Shown: piece after piece, positions 1 through 8,676 of the stretch
Position numbering within the stretch: the stretch's first letter is position 1
How the letters are laid out: each line of letters opens with the position of its first letter
Assembly: GCA_046351595.1 (NCBI GenBank)
Contig: JAXLYE010000001.1
Location: 868,001 to 932,000, forward strand
DNA: 64,000 nucleotides
Direction: 5' to 3'
Origin: JAXLYE01 sp046351595
GTDB taxonomy: Bacteria; Myxococcota_A; Polyangia; Palsa-1104; JAEUJZ01
Program-made: the position numbers and the translations under genes
The notes under the pieces: model-generated
What the model was told of the DNA's origin: nothing
What the model saw: only the letters and a program-made list of their open reading frames with translations
Database searches by the model: none

Positions 1-324
1 CGCAAGGGCAGCTACCCCGACACCGACTCGTACTCGGCCTTCCGCGAGAACCTCGGGCCCGACGGGCAGCGCCGCACGACCGGGCTCGGCGCGTGGCTCA
101 AGGCGCGCGGCATCCGCCGCGTCTTTTTGTGCGGCCTGGCCCGCGACTTCTGCGTCACCTGGAGCGCGCTCGACGCGGTGGCCGAGGGCCTCCAGGTGGT
201 GGTGCTCGACGACCTGACGCGCGCGGTGTTCCCCGAGCGCGCCGCCGAGACCGACGCCGCGTTCGCGGCCGCCGGCATCGTGCACGTGGACAGCCGCGCC
301 GTGCGCGCCGGGAGCCCGCGGTGA
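1..324 (+). CDS. pncA: Nicotinamidase, C-terminal part (5' end outside window)
   Basis: Hydrolyses nicotinamide to nicotinate and ammonia, the first step of NAD salvage in the cytoplasm. The window opens inside the gene. The frame is open from base 1 and gives 107 residues, about the last half of a PncA. Visible signatures are RKG near the start, DSYSAF, and GLARDFCV, whose cysteine (codon 151-153) is the expected nucleophile. The Asp and Lys partners of the triad are expected upstream or near the truncated edge. The stop overlaps the GTG start of pncB (GTGA at 321-324), so the two are translationally coupled. The family assignment is strong because the order and spacing of motifs match well-known PncA proteins. 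Confidence 0.92.
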   Translation, partial: RKGSYPDTDSYSAFRENLGPDGQRRTTGLGAWLKARGIRRVFLCGLARDFCVTWSALDAVAEGLQVVVLDDLTRAVFPERAAETDAAFAAAGIVHVDSRAVRAGSPR

Positions 325-1844
325 GCCTGGGCACGCTCGGTATCGACGTCTACCAGCTGACCACGCTCATCGCCCACGCGGCCGACGGGCGGTCGCTGCT
401 CTCGGACCCCGACGCCGGCGGCCAGCTCGGCATGTGCTTCTTCTTCCGCCGCCTGCCGCGCAACCGCCGCTTCGTGCTGTCGTGCGGGCTGCGCAGCCTG
501 CTCGAGCACTGCCAGGCGATGCGCCTTGCGCCCGACGAGCTGCGCACGATCGAGGAGCACCCGCTGCTCGGTCCGGCGCTGCGCAGCGAGCCGGGGCAGC
601 GGGTGCGCGCGGCGCTGGCCAGCCTCGACGGCTTCGTCGGCGACATCGACGCGCTGCCCGAGGGCACGCCGGCCTTCGCCGGCCCGGCCCGGCGCACCGA
701 CGGCACCCCGGTGCTGATCGGCGACGTCCCGCTGCACGCGTATACGCCGCTTTTGCAGGTCCGCACCGGCCTGGTCTGCGCCAAGCTGATCGAGACGCCG
801 TGGCTGTCGCGGATCAACTACCTGTCGATGGTGGCGTCCAAGGCCGCGCGCGTGGTGCTGGCCAGCCGCAGCGACGGGCGCGAGCGCAGCGTATTAGAAT
901 TTGGGCAAAGGCGGACGCACCCGCAGGCGGCGCTCGACGCGTCGTACGCGGCGTACATCGCCGGCTGCCACGCCACCAGCAACCTCGCCGCCACCCACGT
1001 CTACGGCATCCCGTCGGTCGGCACCATGGACCACTTCGCGGTGCAGGCGTCCGAGCGGCTGGTGACGCCGGTGCACGAGACCGAGGCCAACTTCTTCGCC
1101 CGCTTCTGCTCGCTGTTCCCGGGCGCGGCGACGCTGCTCGTCGACACCTACGACACCTGGAGCGGCATCGGACGCGCCGTGCGCGCCACCGGCCGGCGGC
1201 TGACCGGCGTGCGCCTGGACTCGAGCGTGACGCCCGAGGCGGTGCAGCGGGCCAAGCGCCTGCTCGGCGAGCTCGGGGCCGCGCATGCGCAGGTCATCGT
1301 CTCGGACGGTCTCGACGAGTACCGCGTGCGCGAGCTCGCGGCGGCCGGCGCGGACGGCTTCGGCGTCGGCGAGAACATCACCTGCTCGCCCGATGCGGCG
1401 ACCGGCGTCGGCGCCGTCGGCAAGCTGGTGCTCAACGGCCACGGCAAGCTGACGATGAAGCTGGCCCGCGGCTCGGGCAAGGCGACGCTGCCGGGGCTCC
1501 TGCAGTGCTACCGCTTCGGCGATCACGACCTCTTGACGCTCAGCAACGAGCCGCCGCCGCCGGGCGGCACGCCGCTGCTGCAGCCGGTGTGGCGCGGCCG
1601 CCGCCCCGTCGCGCCGTCGCCCGCGCCGGCGGTGATCCGCGAGCAGGTGCGCGCGCAGCTCGACGCGCTGCCGGCGGCGCTGCGCTCGATTGATCATCCA
1701 TCGCCGCCGCACCAGCCACCCGCCATCCCGCCCACGCCCTCGACGAGCGCCGTTCCCGGTGACGGCAGCGGCTGGCCGATCCTGATCTCGGATCGGCTGC
1801 ACCAGACCGTGCAGATGCTCGTCGCCGCGGCCACGACGGGCTGA
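321..1844 (+). CDS. pncB: Nicotinate phosphoribosyltransferase
   Basis: Converts nicotinate and PRPP to nicotinate mononucleotide, the second salvage step. The GTG at 321 is chosen because it overlaps the pncA stop and starts directly before the conserved N-terminal segment (GIDVYQLT). The product has 507 residues. Recognisable blocks include ATSNLAATHVYGIPSVGTMDHF, a typical NAPRTase core given here in part only, VDTYDTWSG, TGVRLDSS and GFGVGENI. The last 50 or so residues are Pro/Ser-rich and probably variable. A much longer upstream extension of the frame is only open by GC bias and overlaps pncA, so it was rejected. It is followed after 56 bases by nadE. Confidence 0.93.
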   Translation: MSLGTLGIDVYQLTTLIAHAADGRSLLSDPDAGGQLGMCFFFRRLPRNRRFVLSCGLRSLLEHCQAMRLAPDELRTIEEHPLLGPALRSEPGQRVRAALASLDGFVGDIDALPEGTPAFAGPARRTDGTPVLIGDVPLHAYTPLLQVRTGLVCAKLIETPWLSRINYLSMVASKAARVVLASRSDGRERSVLEFGQRRTHPQAALDASYAAYIAGCHATSNLAATHVYGIPSVGTMDHFAVQASERLVTPVHETEANFFARFCSLFPGAATLLVDTYDTWSGIGRAVRATGRRLTGVRLDSSVTPEAVQRAKRLLGELGAAHAQVIVSDGLDEYRVRELAAAGADGFGVGENITCSPDAATGVGAVGKLVLNGHGKLTMKLARGSGKATLPGLLQCYRFGDHDLLTLSNEPPPPGGTPLLQPVWRGRRPVAPSPAPAVIREQVRAQLDALPAALRSIDHPSPPHQPPAIPPTPSTSAVPGDGSGWPILISDRLHQTVQMLVAAATTG

Positions 1845-1852
1845 CGCCCCAG

Positions 1853-1882
1853 GGCGAAAGTAAAAAAGGCGAAAGTAAAAAA
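1853..1882 (+). repeat. Two perfect 15-bp tandem repeats upstream of nadE
   Basis: GGCGAAAGTAAAAAA occurs twice back to back between the pncB stop and the nadE ATG at 1901. The purine-rich block includes A-runs that are unusual here. The nadE frame is open through the repeat, where it would read Gly-Glu-Ser-Lys-Lys twice, but NadE homology begins at the ATG, so an untranslated leader is more likely. Such a purine-rich tract may act as a ribosome standby or binding segment. This role is inferred only. Confidence 0.7.
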
Positions 1883-1900
1883 GCCGGTAGAAAGAAGCGC

Positions 1901-3937
1901 ATGCACCTCATCCGTCTCGGCCTCGCCAACCTCAACTCCACCGTCGGTGCTCCGCTCGACAACGCGGAGCTCGCGGCGGCGCTGTGCCACAAGCTGGCGC
2001 TGGACCACGTGACGCTCGCGGCGCTGCCCGAGCAGGCGCTCGGCGGCTACCCGCCCGAGGATCTCGTGCACTGGCCGGGCTTCGTGCAGGCGCAGCTCGC
2101 GGGGCTCGCGCGGCTCGCGGCGGCGACCGCGGAGCTGCCGATGCTCATCGCGGTCGGCGCGCTCGCGCCGGGGCTGGGCGACGGCGTGATCTACAACTGC
2201 GCGGCGCTCTTGCACCGCGGCCGGCTCGTCGGCCTGGTGCCCAAGGAGAAGCTGCCCGAGTACAGCGTCTTCTACGAGACGCGCACCCTCGGCCGCGGCG
2301 CGCCGGGCCTGCACACCGAGGTCGAGATCCCGGGCCTGGGCCGCGTGCCCTTCGGCGACCTCCTGTTCGACTGCGGCTCGTTCCGCCTGGCGCTCGAGAT
2401 CTGCGAGGACATCTGGTCGCCCGACGGGCCGATGCGGCGGCGCTGCTTCCACGGCGCCGAGGTCGTGGTGAACCTGTCGGCTTCGCCCTACCGCATCGGC
2501 GTGCGCGCCTCGCGCCGCGAGCTGGTCTGCACCCGCGCCAGCGACAACCAGGCCACGGTCGCCTACGTCAACGCCGTCGGCGCCAACGACGGGCTGATCT
2601 TCGACGGCGGCGGCTTCGTCGCGCAGAACGGCCGCCTGGTGCACGAAGCGCCGCGCTTCCGGCCCGGGACCTCGGCGGTGACCGTCGACCTCACGCGCAC
2701 GCGGCGCATGCGCGGCGAGAGCACGACCTACCGCGCCGATCGCTCGGAGGCGATCGCGCCCGCGGGCCGTGGCGGAGCCCTGGGCGCCCCGCACCGGATC
2801 GCGGTCGCCGACGTCGCAATAAGCGACACGCTGCGCTACCCGGTGCCGCCGCACCGCAGCTTCTTCCTGCCGCCGCCCGAGGGGCCCCAGGGAGCCCCGG
2901 GGTCTGACGTCCCGCCGTCGCCGCGGCGCGAGCTGTGCGAGGAGCTGCTCGACGCCATGGCGCTCGGCGTCGGCGAGTACTTCGAGAAGACGCGCGCCTT
3001 CCGCCACATCGGCGTGGCGCTGTCGGGCGGCCGCGACTCGCTGTTGTGCCTGCTGATCGCGCACCGCTACGTCACAAAACGCGCCCAGCACCTCGGCGCC
3101 AAGGCGCAGGCCGAGCAGGTCAAGGACACGCTGCGCGCCTTCTTCATGCCGACGCGCTACTCGTCCGAGCGCACGCGCCGCGCCGCCGAGGTCGCGGCGG
3201 CCGAGCTCGGCGTGCCGCTGGTCACCCTGTCGATCGACGAGGCCTTCGACCGCGAGGCCGAGGCCGCGCGCGCCATGCTGCAGCCGGGCGAAGAGCTGAC
3301 GCCGCTGACCCTGCAGAACATCCAGTCGCGGCTGCGCGCCCAGCGCATGTGGAACTGGTCGAACGCCACCGCCGGCCTGTTCCTGCAGACCGGCAACATG
3401 AGCGAGAAGGCGGTCGGCTACACCACCGTCGGCGGCGACCTGATGGGCTGCCTGGCGCCGATCGCGAACCTGCCAAAGACCCTGGTCAACTACCTGCTCG
3501 ACTACCTGCTCGAAACCCAGGGCCTCGACGGCATCCGGCAGACGATTGCGATCCCGGCGAGCGCCGAGCTCGCGCCCAACCAGGAGGACGAGCGCGACCT
3601 GATGCCGTTCCCGGTGCTGGACGCCTGCATCGCGCTGCACGCCAGCGAGAAGCTGCCGCTCGCCGACCTAGCCGCGGCGCTGGTCGAGATCTTCCCCGAG
3701 CACCCGCGCGCGACGCTCGCGGCCTGGGCCGAGAAGTTTACGCGGCTGTTCGCGATGTCGATCTTCAAGTGGGTGCAGGCGCCGCTGTCGCTGCACCTGG
3801 GCAACCTCGACCTCGAGCGCGAGCGCGCGCTGCAGCTGCCGGTGGTCACGCGCAACCAGTGGATGGCCCCGCCGGCCACGGCCCCGACGCCTACGACGCC
3901 GATGACCCCGGGCTCGTCGACGGCCGCGAAGAAGTAG
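1901..3937 (+). CDS. nadE: Glutamine-dependent NAD+ synthetase
   Basis: Makes NAD+ from deamido-NAD, ATP and glutamine-derived ammonia, the last salvage step. The 678 residues have the normal two-domain layout. The N-terminal nitrilase-type glutaminase starts with GLANLNSTVG, has a PKEKLPEYSVFYE lysine segment and places its Cys at about residue 168 in LEICEDIW. The C-terminal ATP-pyrophosphatase domain has the P-loop SGGRDS at 375-380, then GNMSEKAVGYTTVGGD. ATG 1901 is preferred because homology begins immediately after it, with a purine-rich leader (AGAAAG) in front. The final 25 residues (Ala/Thr/Pro-rich) look like an unstructured tail. With pncA and pncB it forms an operon covering the route except nadD. 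Confidence 0.95.
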   Translation: MHLIRLGLANLNSTVGAPLDNAELAAALCHKLALDHVTLAALPEQALGGYPPEDLVHWPGFVQAQLAGLARLAAATAELPMLIAVGALAPGLGDGVIYNCAALLHRGRLVGLVPKEKLPEYSVFYETRTLGRGAPGLHTEVEIPGLGRVPFGDLLFDCGSFRLALEICEDIWSPDGPMRRRCFHGAEVVVNLSASPYRIGVRASRRELVCTRASDNQATVAYVNAVGANDGLIFDGGGFVAQNGRLVHEAPRFRPGTSAVTVDLTRTRRMRGESTTYRADRSEAIAPAGRGGALGAPHRIAVADVAISDTLRYPVPPHRSFFLPPPEGPQGAPGSDVPPSPRRELCEELLDAMALGVGEYFEKTRAFRHIGVALSGGRDSLLCLLIAHRYVTKRAQHLGAKAQAEQVKDTLRAFFMPTRYSSERTRRAAEVAAAELGVPLVTLSIDEAFDREAEAARAMLQPGEELTPLTLQNIQSRLRAQRMWNWSNATAGLFLQTGNMSEKAVGYTTVGGDLMGCLAPIANLPKTLVNYLLDYLLETQGLDGIRQTIAIPASAELAPNQEDERDLMPFPVLDACIALHASEKLPLADLAAALVEIFPEHPRATLAAWAEKFTRLFAMSIFKWVQAPLSLHLGNLDLERERALQLPVVTRNQWMAPPATAPTPTTPMTPGSSTAAKK

Positions 3938-3979
3938 CCCGGCCGGCGCGGCTCCCGCCCTGCGCCGCCGATTCCTCGC

Positions 3980-4008
3980 TTGACCGTCGGGCCGGGCCTC
4001 GGTAACGA
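3980..4008 (+). promoter_or_regulatory. Possible promoter for eutB
   Basis: TTGACC at 3980-3985 is followed after 17 bases by TAACGA at 4003-4008, 45 bases before the eutB ATG. The -35 and spacing are good and the -10 is poor, so this is a tentative call. The 116-base gap otherwise shows nothing notable. Confidence 0.28.
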
Positions 4009-4053
4009 TGCGCCCCCGATGAGGCCACCCACAGCGTCTCGGACGAGGCGGCG

Positions 4054-5415
4054 ATGAAGCTCCGGGCGACCCTGCGCGGCAAGAGCTACCAGTTCCGCGA
4101 CCTGCGCGACGTCATGGCCAAGGCCAACGAGGAGAAGTCCGGCGATCGCCTGGCCGGGGTCGCGGCCGCCGACACGCTCGAGCGCATCGCCGCCAAGCTG
4201 GTCCTGTCCGAGATCCCGCTGTCGGCGTTCCTCGAGCACCCGGCCGTGCCCTACGGCGAGGACGCGGTGACGCGCCTCATCCTCGACGAGCTGAACCAGC
4301 ACATCCTGTCGACGGTGCGCGGCTGGACCGTGGCCGAGCTGCGCGAGCACGTGCTGCGCGCGGACGTGACCGGCCCGGACCTGTTGCGCCTGTCGCGCGG
4401 GCTGTCGTCCGAGATGATCGCGGCGTGCGCGAAGCTGATGTCGAACCTCGACCTCATGCTCGCGGCGCGCAAGATCCGCGTCGTCGTGCACGCCAACAAT
4501 ACGCTCGGCCTCGAGGGGCGCCTGGGCGTGCGCCTGCAGCCGAACCACCCGTCGGACTCGATCGAGGGCATCCTGGCTTCGCTCAAGGACGGCCTGTCGT
4601 TCGGCTGCGGCGACGCCGTCATCGGCATCAACCCGGTCACCGACAACTGGGAGATCACGCGCCGCATCCTCGACGCCACGCACGACTTCCTGGAAGAGTG
4701 GCAGGTGCCGACGCAGAACTGCTGCCTGGCGCACGTCACCACGCAGATGAAGGCGCTCGAGAAGGGCGCCAAGCTCGGCCTGATGTTCCAGTCGCTGTGC
4801 GGCACCGAGGCCGGCTGCCGCGCCTTCGGCGTCACCATCCCGATGCTGCACGAGGCCTGGGACCTGGCGAGAAAGCGCGGCACCTGCACCGGCCCCAACG
4901 TCATGTACTTCGAGACCGGGCAGGGCAGCGCGCTCTCGGCCAACGCCCACCACGGCGTCGACCAGCTGACGTGCGAGGCGCGCAACTACGGCCTGGCCCG
5001 CCACTTCCAGCCGTTCCTGGTCAACACCGTCGTCGGCTTCATCGGCCCCGAGTACCTCTACGACGCGCGCCAGATCACGCGCGCCGGCCTCGAGGATCAC
5101 TTCATGGGCAAGCTGCACGGCCTGCCCATGGGCTGCGACGCCTGCTACACCAACCACGCCGACGCCGACCAGAACGACCTGGAGAACCTCGAGGTGCTGC
5201 TGGCCACCGCGGGCTGCAACTTCTTCATGGGCCTGCCGATGGGCGACGACGTGATGCTCAACTACCAGTCGACCAGCTTCCACGACGACGCGGCGCTCAG
5301 GCAGCTCATCGGCCTGCGCCCCTCGCCCGAGTTCGAGGCGTGGCTCGAGCAGATGGGCATCATGCAGGACGGCCGCCTGACCGCGCGCGCCGGCGACGCC
5401 AGCCTGTTCAGCTAG
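4054..5415 (+). CDS. eutB: Ethanolamine ammonia-lyase large (catalytic) subunit
   Basis: Adenosylcobalamin-dependent cleavage of ethanolamine to acetaldehyde and ammonia. This is the large, substrate-binding subunit. The 453-residue length matches EutB. The protein is strongly conserved end to end with the enterobacterial enzyme. Examples are GDVLAGVAA-like GDRLAGVAAADT, LQPNHPSDS, GDAVIGINPVTDN, FETGQGSALSANAHHG, EARNYGLARH, NTVVGFIGPEYLYDARQI and GCDACYTNHADADQNDLENL. The small subunit EutC, needed with EutB for B12 binding and activity in characterised systems, is not adjacent: the next gene is convergent and unrelated. No microcompartment genes are present in the window. Confidence 0.95.
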   Translation: MKLRATLRGKSYQFRDLRDVMAKANEEKSGDRLAGVAAADTLERIAAKLVLSEIPLSAFLEHPAVPYGEDAVTRLILDELNQHILSTVRGWTVAELREHVLRADVTGPDLLRLSRGLSSEMIAACAKLMSNLDLMLAARKIRVVVHANNTLGLEGRLGVRLQPNHPSDSIEGILASLKDGLSFGCGDAVIGINPVTDNWEITRRILDATHDFLEEWQVPTQNCCLAHVTTQMKALEKGAKLGLMFQSLCGTEAGCRAFGVTIPMLHEAWDLARKRGTCTGPNVMYFETGQGSALSANAHHGVDQLTCEARNYGLARHFQPFLVNTVVGFIGPEYLYDARQITRAGLEDHFMGKLHGLPMGCDACYTNHADADQNDLENLEVLLATAGCNFFMGLPMGDDVMLNYQSTSFHDDAALRQLIGLRPSPEFEAWLEQMGIMQDGRLTARAGDASLFS

Positions 5416-5433
5416 CGCCCGGCGGTCGGCCGG

Positions 5434-7503
5434 CTAGCGCGCCCTGGCCGGAGCCGCCGGGGCGGCCGGGGCGGCCGGGGCGGCCGAGGCGTTAGGCGGC
5501 ACAGGCGGCACGGGTCGCGCGAGCGCCCGTCGCGCCGCCGCGAGCTGGGCGCGCTCGGCCGCGAGCTGGGCGCGCTCGGTCGCGAGCTGCTGCCGCTCGG
5601 CCTGGAGCTGGCTGCGGAGCTGCGCCAGGTCCGCGGGCAGCGACGGCGGCACCAGCGGCGGGAGGGCTGCGGGCGCAGCGGAGGCCGACGGTGGCAGCGC
5701 CATCGGCGGGGTCGGCGGCAGCGGCGCCCCGGGCGGCAGCGGCGCCCTCGGCGGCAGCGGCGGAAGCGGCGGTACCGGTGGATGAGCGGCGAGCTCGTCT
5801 TCGTCCTCCTGGGGCTCGCGCCCCTCGCGCGCGGCCTGCCGCAGCTCGCGGCTGCGTGTCCGTGCTTCCCGCGCGGCCTCGCGCGCCTGCTCGCGCGCCT
5901 CACGCTCGGCTTCCCGCGCCTGCTCGCGCGCCTCCTGGGCGGCCTCGCGCGCCTGCTCCAGCGCCTCGCGCACCGCCTCGTTCGAGGCCACCAGCGCCTC
6001 GCGCGCCGCCTCGCGCAGGTCCTCGTCCACCTCGCCGTGCTCGTCGGCGTCGCTCGGGGCCTGCAGCCCGGCGTGCTGCAGCGCCTCGCGCGCGACGTGC
6101 GCGGCCCGCGCCTGCAGCTGCGCCTGCAGCTGCGCCACCTTGGCCAGGGCCGTCGGATCCGCGTGCCGCTGCGACAGCTCCCCGAGCTCGCGCTCGAGCT
6201 GCTGCTGCCGCTTCTTGTCGTCGCTGCGCACCGCCTGCGCCAGCTCGTGCGCCTTCTTGCGCAGCTCCGCGCGCTGCGCCGGCGTCGGCACCGTCGCACG
6301 CACCGCCTCGCGCAGCTCGTTGGCCAGCTCTTCGATCTTGGCGTCGTGCGGCGGCAGCGGCCGACCCCGGGCCGGTCCCTCGGGCGCCGCCGCCCTCTCG
6401 ACCGGTGCGGCCGCGTTCGGCAGCGGCTCGGCGCGGGCCACCGTCACTCGCGGGGCGCAGGCGACCACCCCGGCGAGCAAGGCGCCGCTCAGTCCAAACA
6501 CATATGCACTCTTGGCCATCGGTTCGCTCCTCTTCTCCCAGGCGATCAGGCGACGGACGCGGCTGCTCAGCTCCGACTCGGTGCCCAGCGCGCCCGGGAC
6601 CTCCTGAGCCCCGTGCCGGCCGAGCAGCCAGCCCGCCACTTCGGTCAAAGAGCGCGCAAGGACCAGCGGCCGTCCGGTCCGCTCCGCGCTGAAGTCATCA
6701 CACTGATACTCGGCCAGGGTCTGGAGCCGCTGCGCCGCCAGGCGGTTCAGCGGCTGCAGCGGCAGGCCGTCGGCGATCAGCCGCAGCAGGATGCGCCACG
6801 CCGGATCACGCCGCTTAAGGTGCGCGACCTCGTGCGCCAGGATGCCGCGCAGGTCGTCCAGCGGCAGCTCGACGAGCGCGCGCTCGGGCAGGCAGATCTC
6901 GGGGCGGCGGGTCCCAAGGGCCAGCGGCACCGTGACGCGGCTGGAGGACACGAGCCGCACCGGCCCGAGCCGCGCCGCCGCGAGCAGCGGCGCCAAGAGC
7001 CCCCGCACCACCGGATCCCGCACCGACACCCGATCCGCGAGCACGCGGTGCAGGCGCCGCCACGCAAGCAGGTAGCGCACGAGCAGCAGCAGCGACAGGG
7101 CGAGCGACGCCAGCACCAGCCTGGCCTGCCAGCGGCCGGCGGGCGCGTGCAGCGACCAGCTCGGCGACGGCGACGGCGGCGCGACCGCGGGCCCAGGCGG
7201 CAGCGGCGGCAGCGGCGGCAGCAGGGAGCGATTGATCGGCCCGAGCGCGCGGACCTCCCGCGACACCTCGACGGGGACCGCAGGCGCCGTCGACGAAGGC
7301 GGCGCGACCGCCGGGTGCAGCGACGCGGTCAGCAGGCCGCCGAGCAGGGCGCCGCGCAAAAGGCCCTCCTGCAGCCACAGCGCGCGCTGCCGCAGCCCCC
7401 GGGACACCAGGAGCGCCAGCCCGAGCAGCAGCGTGCTGTGGACGAGGTACGTCAGCAGCCACTGCGCCGCGCCCTGCGAAAGCTGGAGCAGCGGCTCAGT
7501 CAT
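5434..7503 (-). CDS. BlaR1-type M56 membrane metallopeptidase with coiled-coil C-terminus
   Basis: Likely an integral-membrane zinc protease that senses a signal and inactivates the BlaI-type repressor encoded just upstream. The 689 residues have N-terminal membrane helices (about 15-35 and 45-62), a Pro-rich loop, another helix near 128-148, then the M56 domain with HEVAH at 224-228. A further hydrophobic segment lies near 325-345. Instead of the penicillin-binding sensor of classical BlaR1, the C-terminal 300 residues are charged Glu/Arg/Ala heptads (about 390-560), a Pro-rich stretch and a second Gln/Glu/Ala coiled coil, ending in Ala-Pro repeats. The start overlaps the stop of the repressor gene by 8 bases, so translation is coupled. 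The ligand is unknown. Confidence 0.85.
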   Translation of the reverse strand: MTEPLLQLSQGAAQWLLTYLVHSTLLLGLALLVSRGLRQRALWLQEGLLRGALLGGLLTASLHPAVAPPSSTAPAVPVEVSREVRALGPINRSLLPPLPPLPPGPAVAPPSPSPSWSLHAPAGRWQARLVLASLALSLLLLVRYLLAWRRLHRVLADRVSVRDPVVRGLLAPLLAAARLGPVRLVSSSRVTVPLALGTRRPEICLPERALVELPLDDLRGILAHEVAHLKRRDPAWRILLRLIADGLPLQPLNRLAAQRLQTLAEYQCDDFSAERTGRPLVLARSLTEVAGWLLGRHGAQEVPGALGTESELSSRVRRLIAWEKRSEPMAKSAYVFGLSGALLAGVVACAPRVTVARAEPLPNAAAPVERAAAPEGPARGRPLPPHDAKIEELANELREAVRATVPTPAQRAELRKKAHELAQAVRSDDKKRQQQLERELGELSQRHADPTALAKVAQLQAQLQARAAHVAREALQHAGLQAPSDADEHGEVDEDLREAAREALVASNEAVREALEQAREAAQEAREQAREAEREAREQAREAAREARTRSRELRQAAREGREPQEDEDELAAHPPVPPLPPLPPRAPLPPGAPLPPTPPMALPPSASAAPAALPPLVPPSLPADLAQLRSQLQAERQQLATERAQLAAERAQLAAARRALARPVPPVPPNASAAPAAPAAPAAPARAR

Positions 7504-7900
7504 GGCCGCCCTCCGGCTTGGTGCGCTCGCCCTTCTCGGCGTCGCCGATGAGCTCCTTGAGGCGCGACAGCTCGTCGCGGCTCAGGCGGTGCGTCGACAG
7601 GAGGTGGCTGACCAGGGCCGTCACGTCGCCGCCGAACAGGCGGTCGCGCAGCTCGCGCACCATGCTGCGCTGCACGCGCTGCGCCGAGAGCAGCGGCTGG
7701 TAGATGAAGCGCCGGCCCTCGGCGCGGTGCGCGACGACGCCCTTCTGCTCCATCTTCACCAGCATCGTAGCGATGGTGGTGTAGGCGAGGCCGCGCTCGG
7801 CCAGGGCGGCGTGCACGTCGGCGGCGCTGGCTTCACCGCGCTCCCACAGGACCTGCATGATGGCGAGCTGGAGCTCGCCGAGCGGCTGCGTTGGGGCCAT
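7496..7900 (-). CDS. BlaI/MecI-family transcriptional repressor
   Basis: A 134-residue winged-helix repressor, the partner of the M56 protease. LGELQLAIMQVLWERGEAS and YTTIATMLVKMEQKGVV are the typical N-terminal helices and recognition helix region of the family. The C-terminal half (RDRLFGGDVTALVSHLLS) resembles the dimerisation and protease-sensitive part. A strong GAGGAG ribosome site lies 5 bases before ATG 7900. Its own promoter is covered by two ACTA-N6-TAGT dyads, so autorepression relieved by cleavage is expected. The target beyond its own operon cannot be told from this window. Confidence 0.92.
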   Translation of the reverse strand: MAPTQPLGELQLAIMQVLWERGEASAADVHAALAERGLAYTTIATMLVKMEQKGVVAHRAEGRRFIYQPLLSAQRVQRSMVRELRDRLFGGDVTALVSHLLSTHRLSRDELSRLKELIGDAEKGERTKPEGGHD

Positions 7901-7920
7901 GGACTCCTCGGCTGGCGATC

Positions 7921-7959
7921 AACTACCTGATTAGTACTACCACGGTAGTAGAACGTCAA
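7921..7959 (-). promoter_or_regulatory. blaI-blaR promoter with two BlaI-type operators
   Basis: On the minus strand TTGACG (plus 7954-7959) and TACTAA (plus 7931-7936) are separated by 17 bases. Two dyads with the same geometry, ACTA-N6-TAGT, lie at 7921-7936 and 7935-7950. The second is a perfect TACTACC-AC-GGTAGTA inverted repeat. This closely resembles known BlaI/MecI operators (TACTACATATGTAGTA type). The dyads overlap the -10 and the spacer, so bound repressor would block RNA polymerase. Confidence 0.85.
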
Positions 7960-8067
7960 GCGCGCGCGCCCATTCCCGCAAGACTCCCCAAAATGCGACG
8001 GGGCCGCCGCGCTCGCGACCGCCCCGTCGAGGTGCAGGCCGTGCCTGCGGCTGTGGCCGGGCCCGGG

Positions 8068-8676
8068 TTACAGCGGCTTGGCCAGCACCGCGACCCAGTA
8101 GTACTTGTACGTCGAGGTCGCGCTATAGCCCTTGCCGAAGCCGGCCTGGGTGAAGCTCTTGTTCATGAAGTTCTTGCAGTGGCCCTCGCTCGCGTACCAG
8201 CCGTCGACGGTGGCGGAGATCGTCGTGTAGCCGGCGGCGATGTTCTCGCCGACGGTGCTCCACTTGTAGCCGGTGCGGGTCACGCGCGTCCCGATGGTGG
8301 AGCCGTCGCGCCCGGTGTGGCTGAAGTAGTTGTTGGCCGCCATGTCCTGCGCGTGCTTCTCGGCCGCCGAGATCAGCAGGCTGTTCGAGGCCAGCGGCGC
8401 CGCCGCGGTGTAGGCCGTGGAGCCGCAGTTCCGGCTCTTGGCGCGCCCGGCGTTGACGGCGGTGAGCATCTGGCTCTGCTCGGTCGCGGTCAGCGCCTGG
8501 ATCGTGAAGCCGGGCGGCAGCGGGTCGTCGGGGCCGAGGAAGAGGATGCCCTCGGGCGCGTTCGGCTGGGCCTCGTTCTGGGGCAGGCTCTCGTCGAGCG
8601 CGGCGCCGCAGCCGCTGGCCGAGAGCGCGAGCAGGCCCAGGCCGAGCAGCGTGCTGCGAAGACGGATCTCACTCAT
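8068..8676 (-). CDS. CAP/SCP-domain lipoprotein
   Basis: A secreted 202-residue protein with a CAP (SCP/PR-1, allergen V5) domain. ATG 8676 is chosen over an upstream one at 8823 because AGGAGG lies 6 bases in front and the signal peptide starts there. The leader ends in SASGC, a plausible though not ideal lipobox. The CAP fold shows in the AEKHAQDMAANNYFSHTGRDGS segment, GENIAAGY, and WYASEGHCKNFMN. Two Cys in the domain probably pair. The role of bacterial CAP proteins is mostly unknown; proposed roles include binding lipids or acting outside the cell. Confidence 0.85.
   Translation of the reverse strand: MSEIRLRSTLLGLGLLALSASGCGAALDESLPQNEAQPNAPEGILFLGPDDPLPPGFTIQALTATEQSQMLTAVNAGRAKSRNCGSTAYTAAAPLASNSLLISAAEKHAQDMAANNYFSHTGRDGSTIGTRVTRTGYKWSTVGENIAAGYTTISATVDGWYASEGHCKNFMNKSFTQAGFGKGYSATSTYKYYWVAVLAKPL

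Noticed and set aside
1694..3640. 648-codon antisense ORF opposite nadE
   Set aside because: Low-complexity Arg/Ala/Val shadow; nadE is unambiguous.
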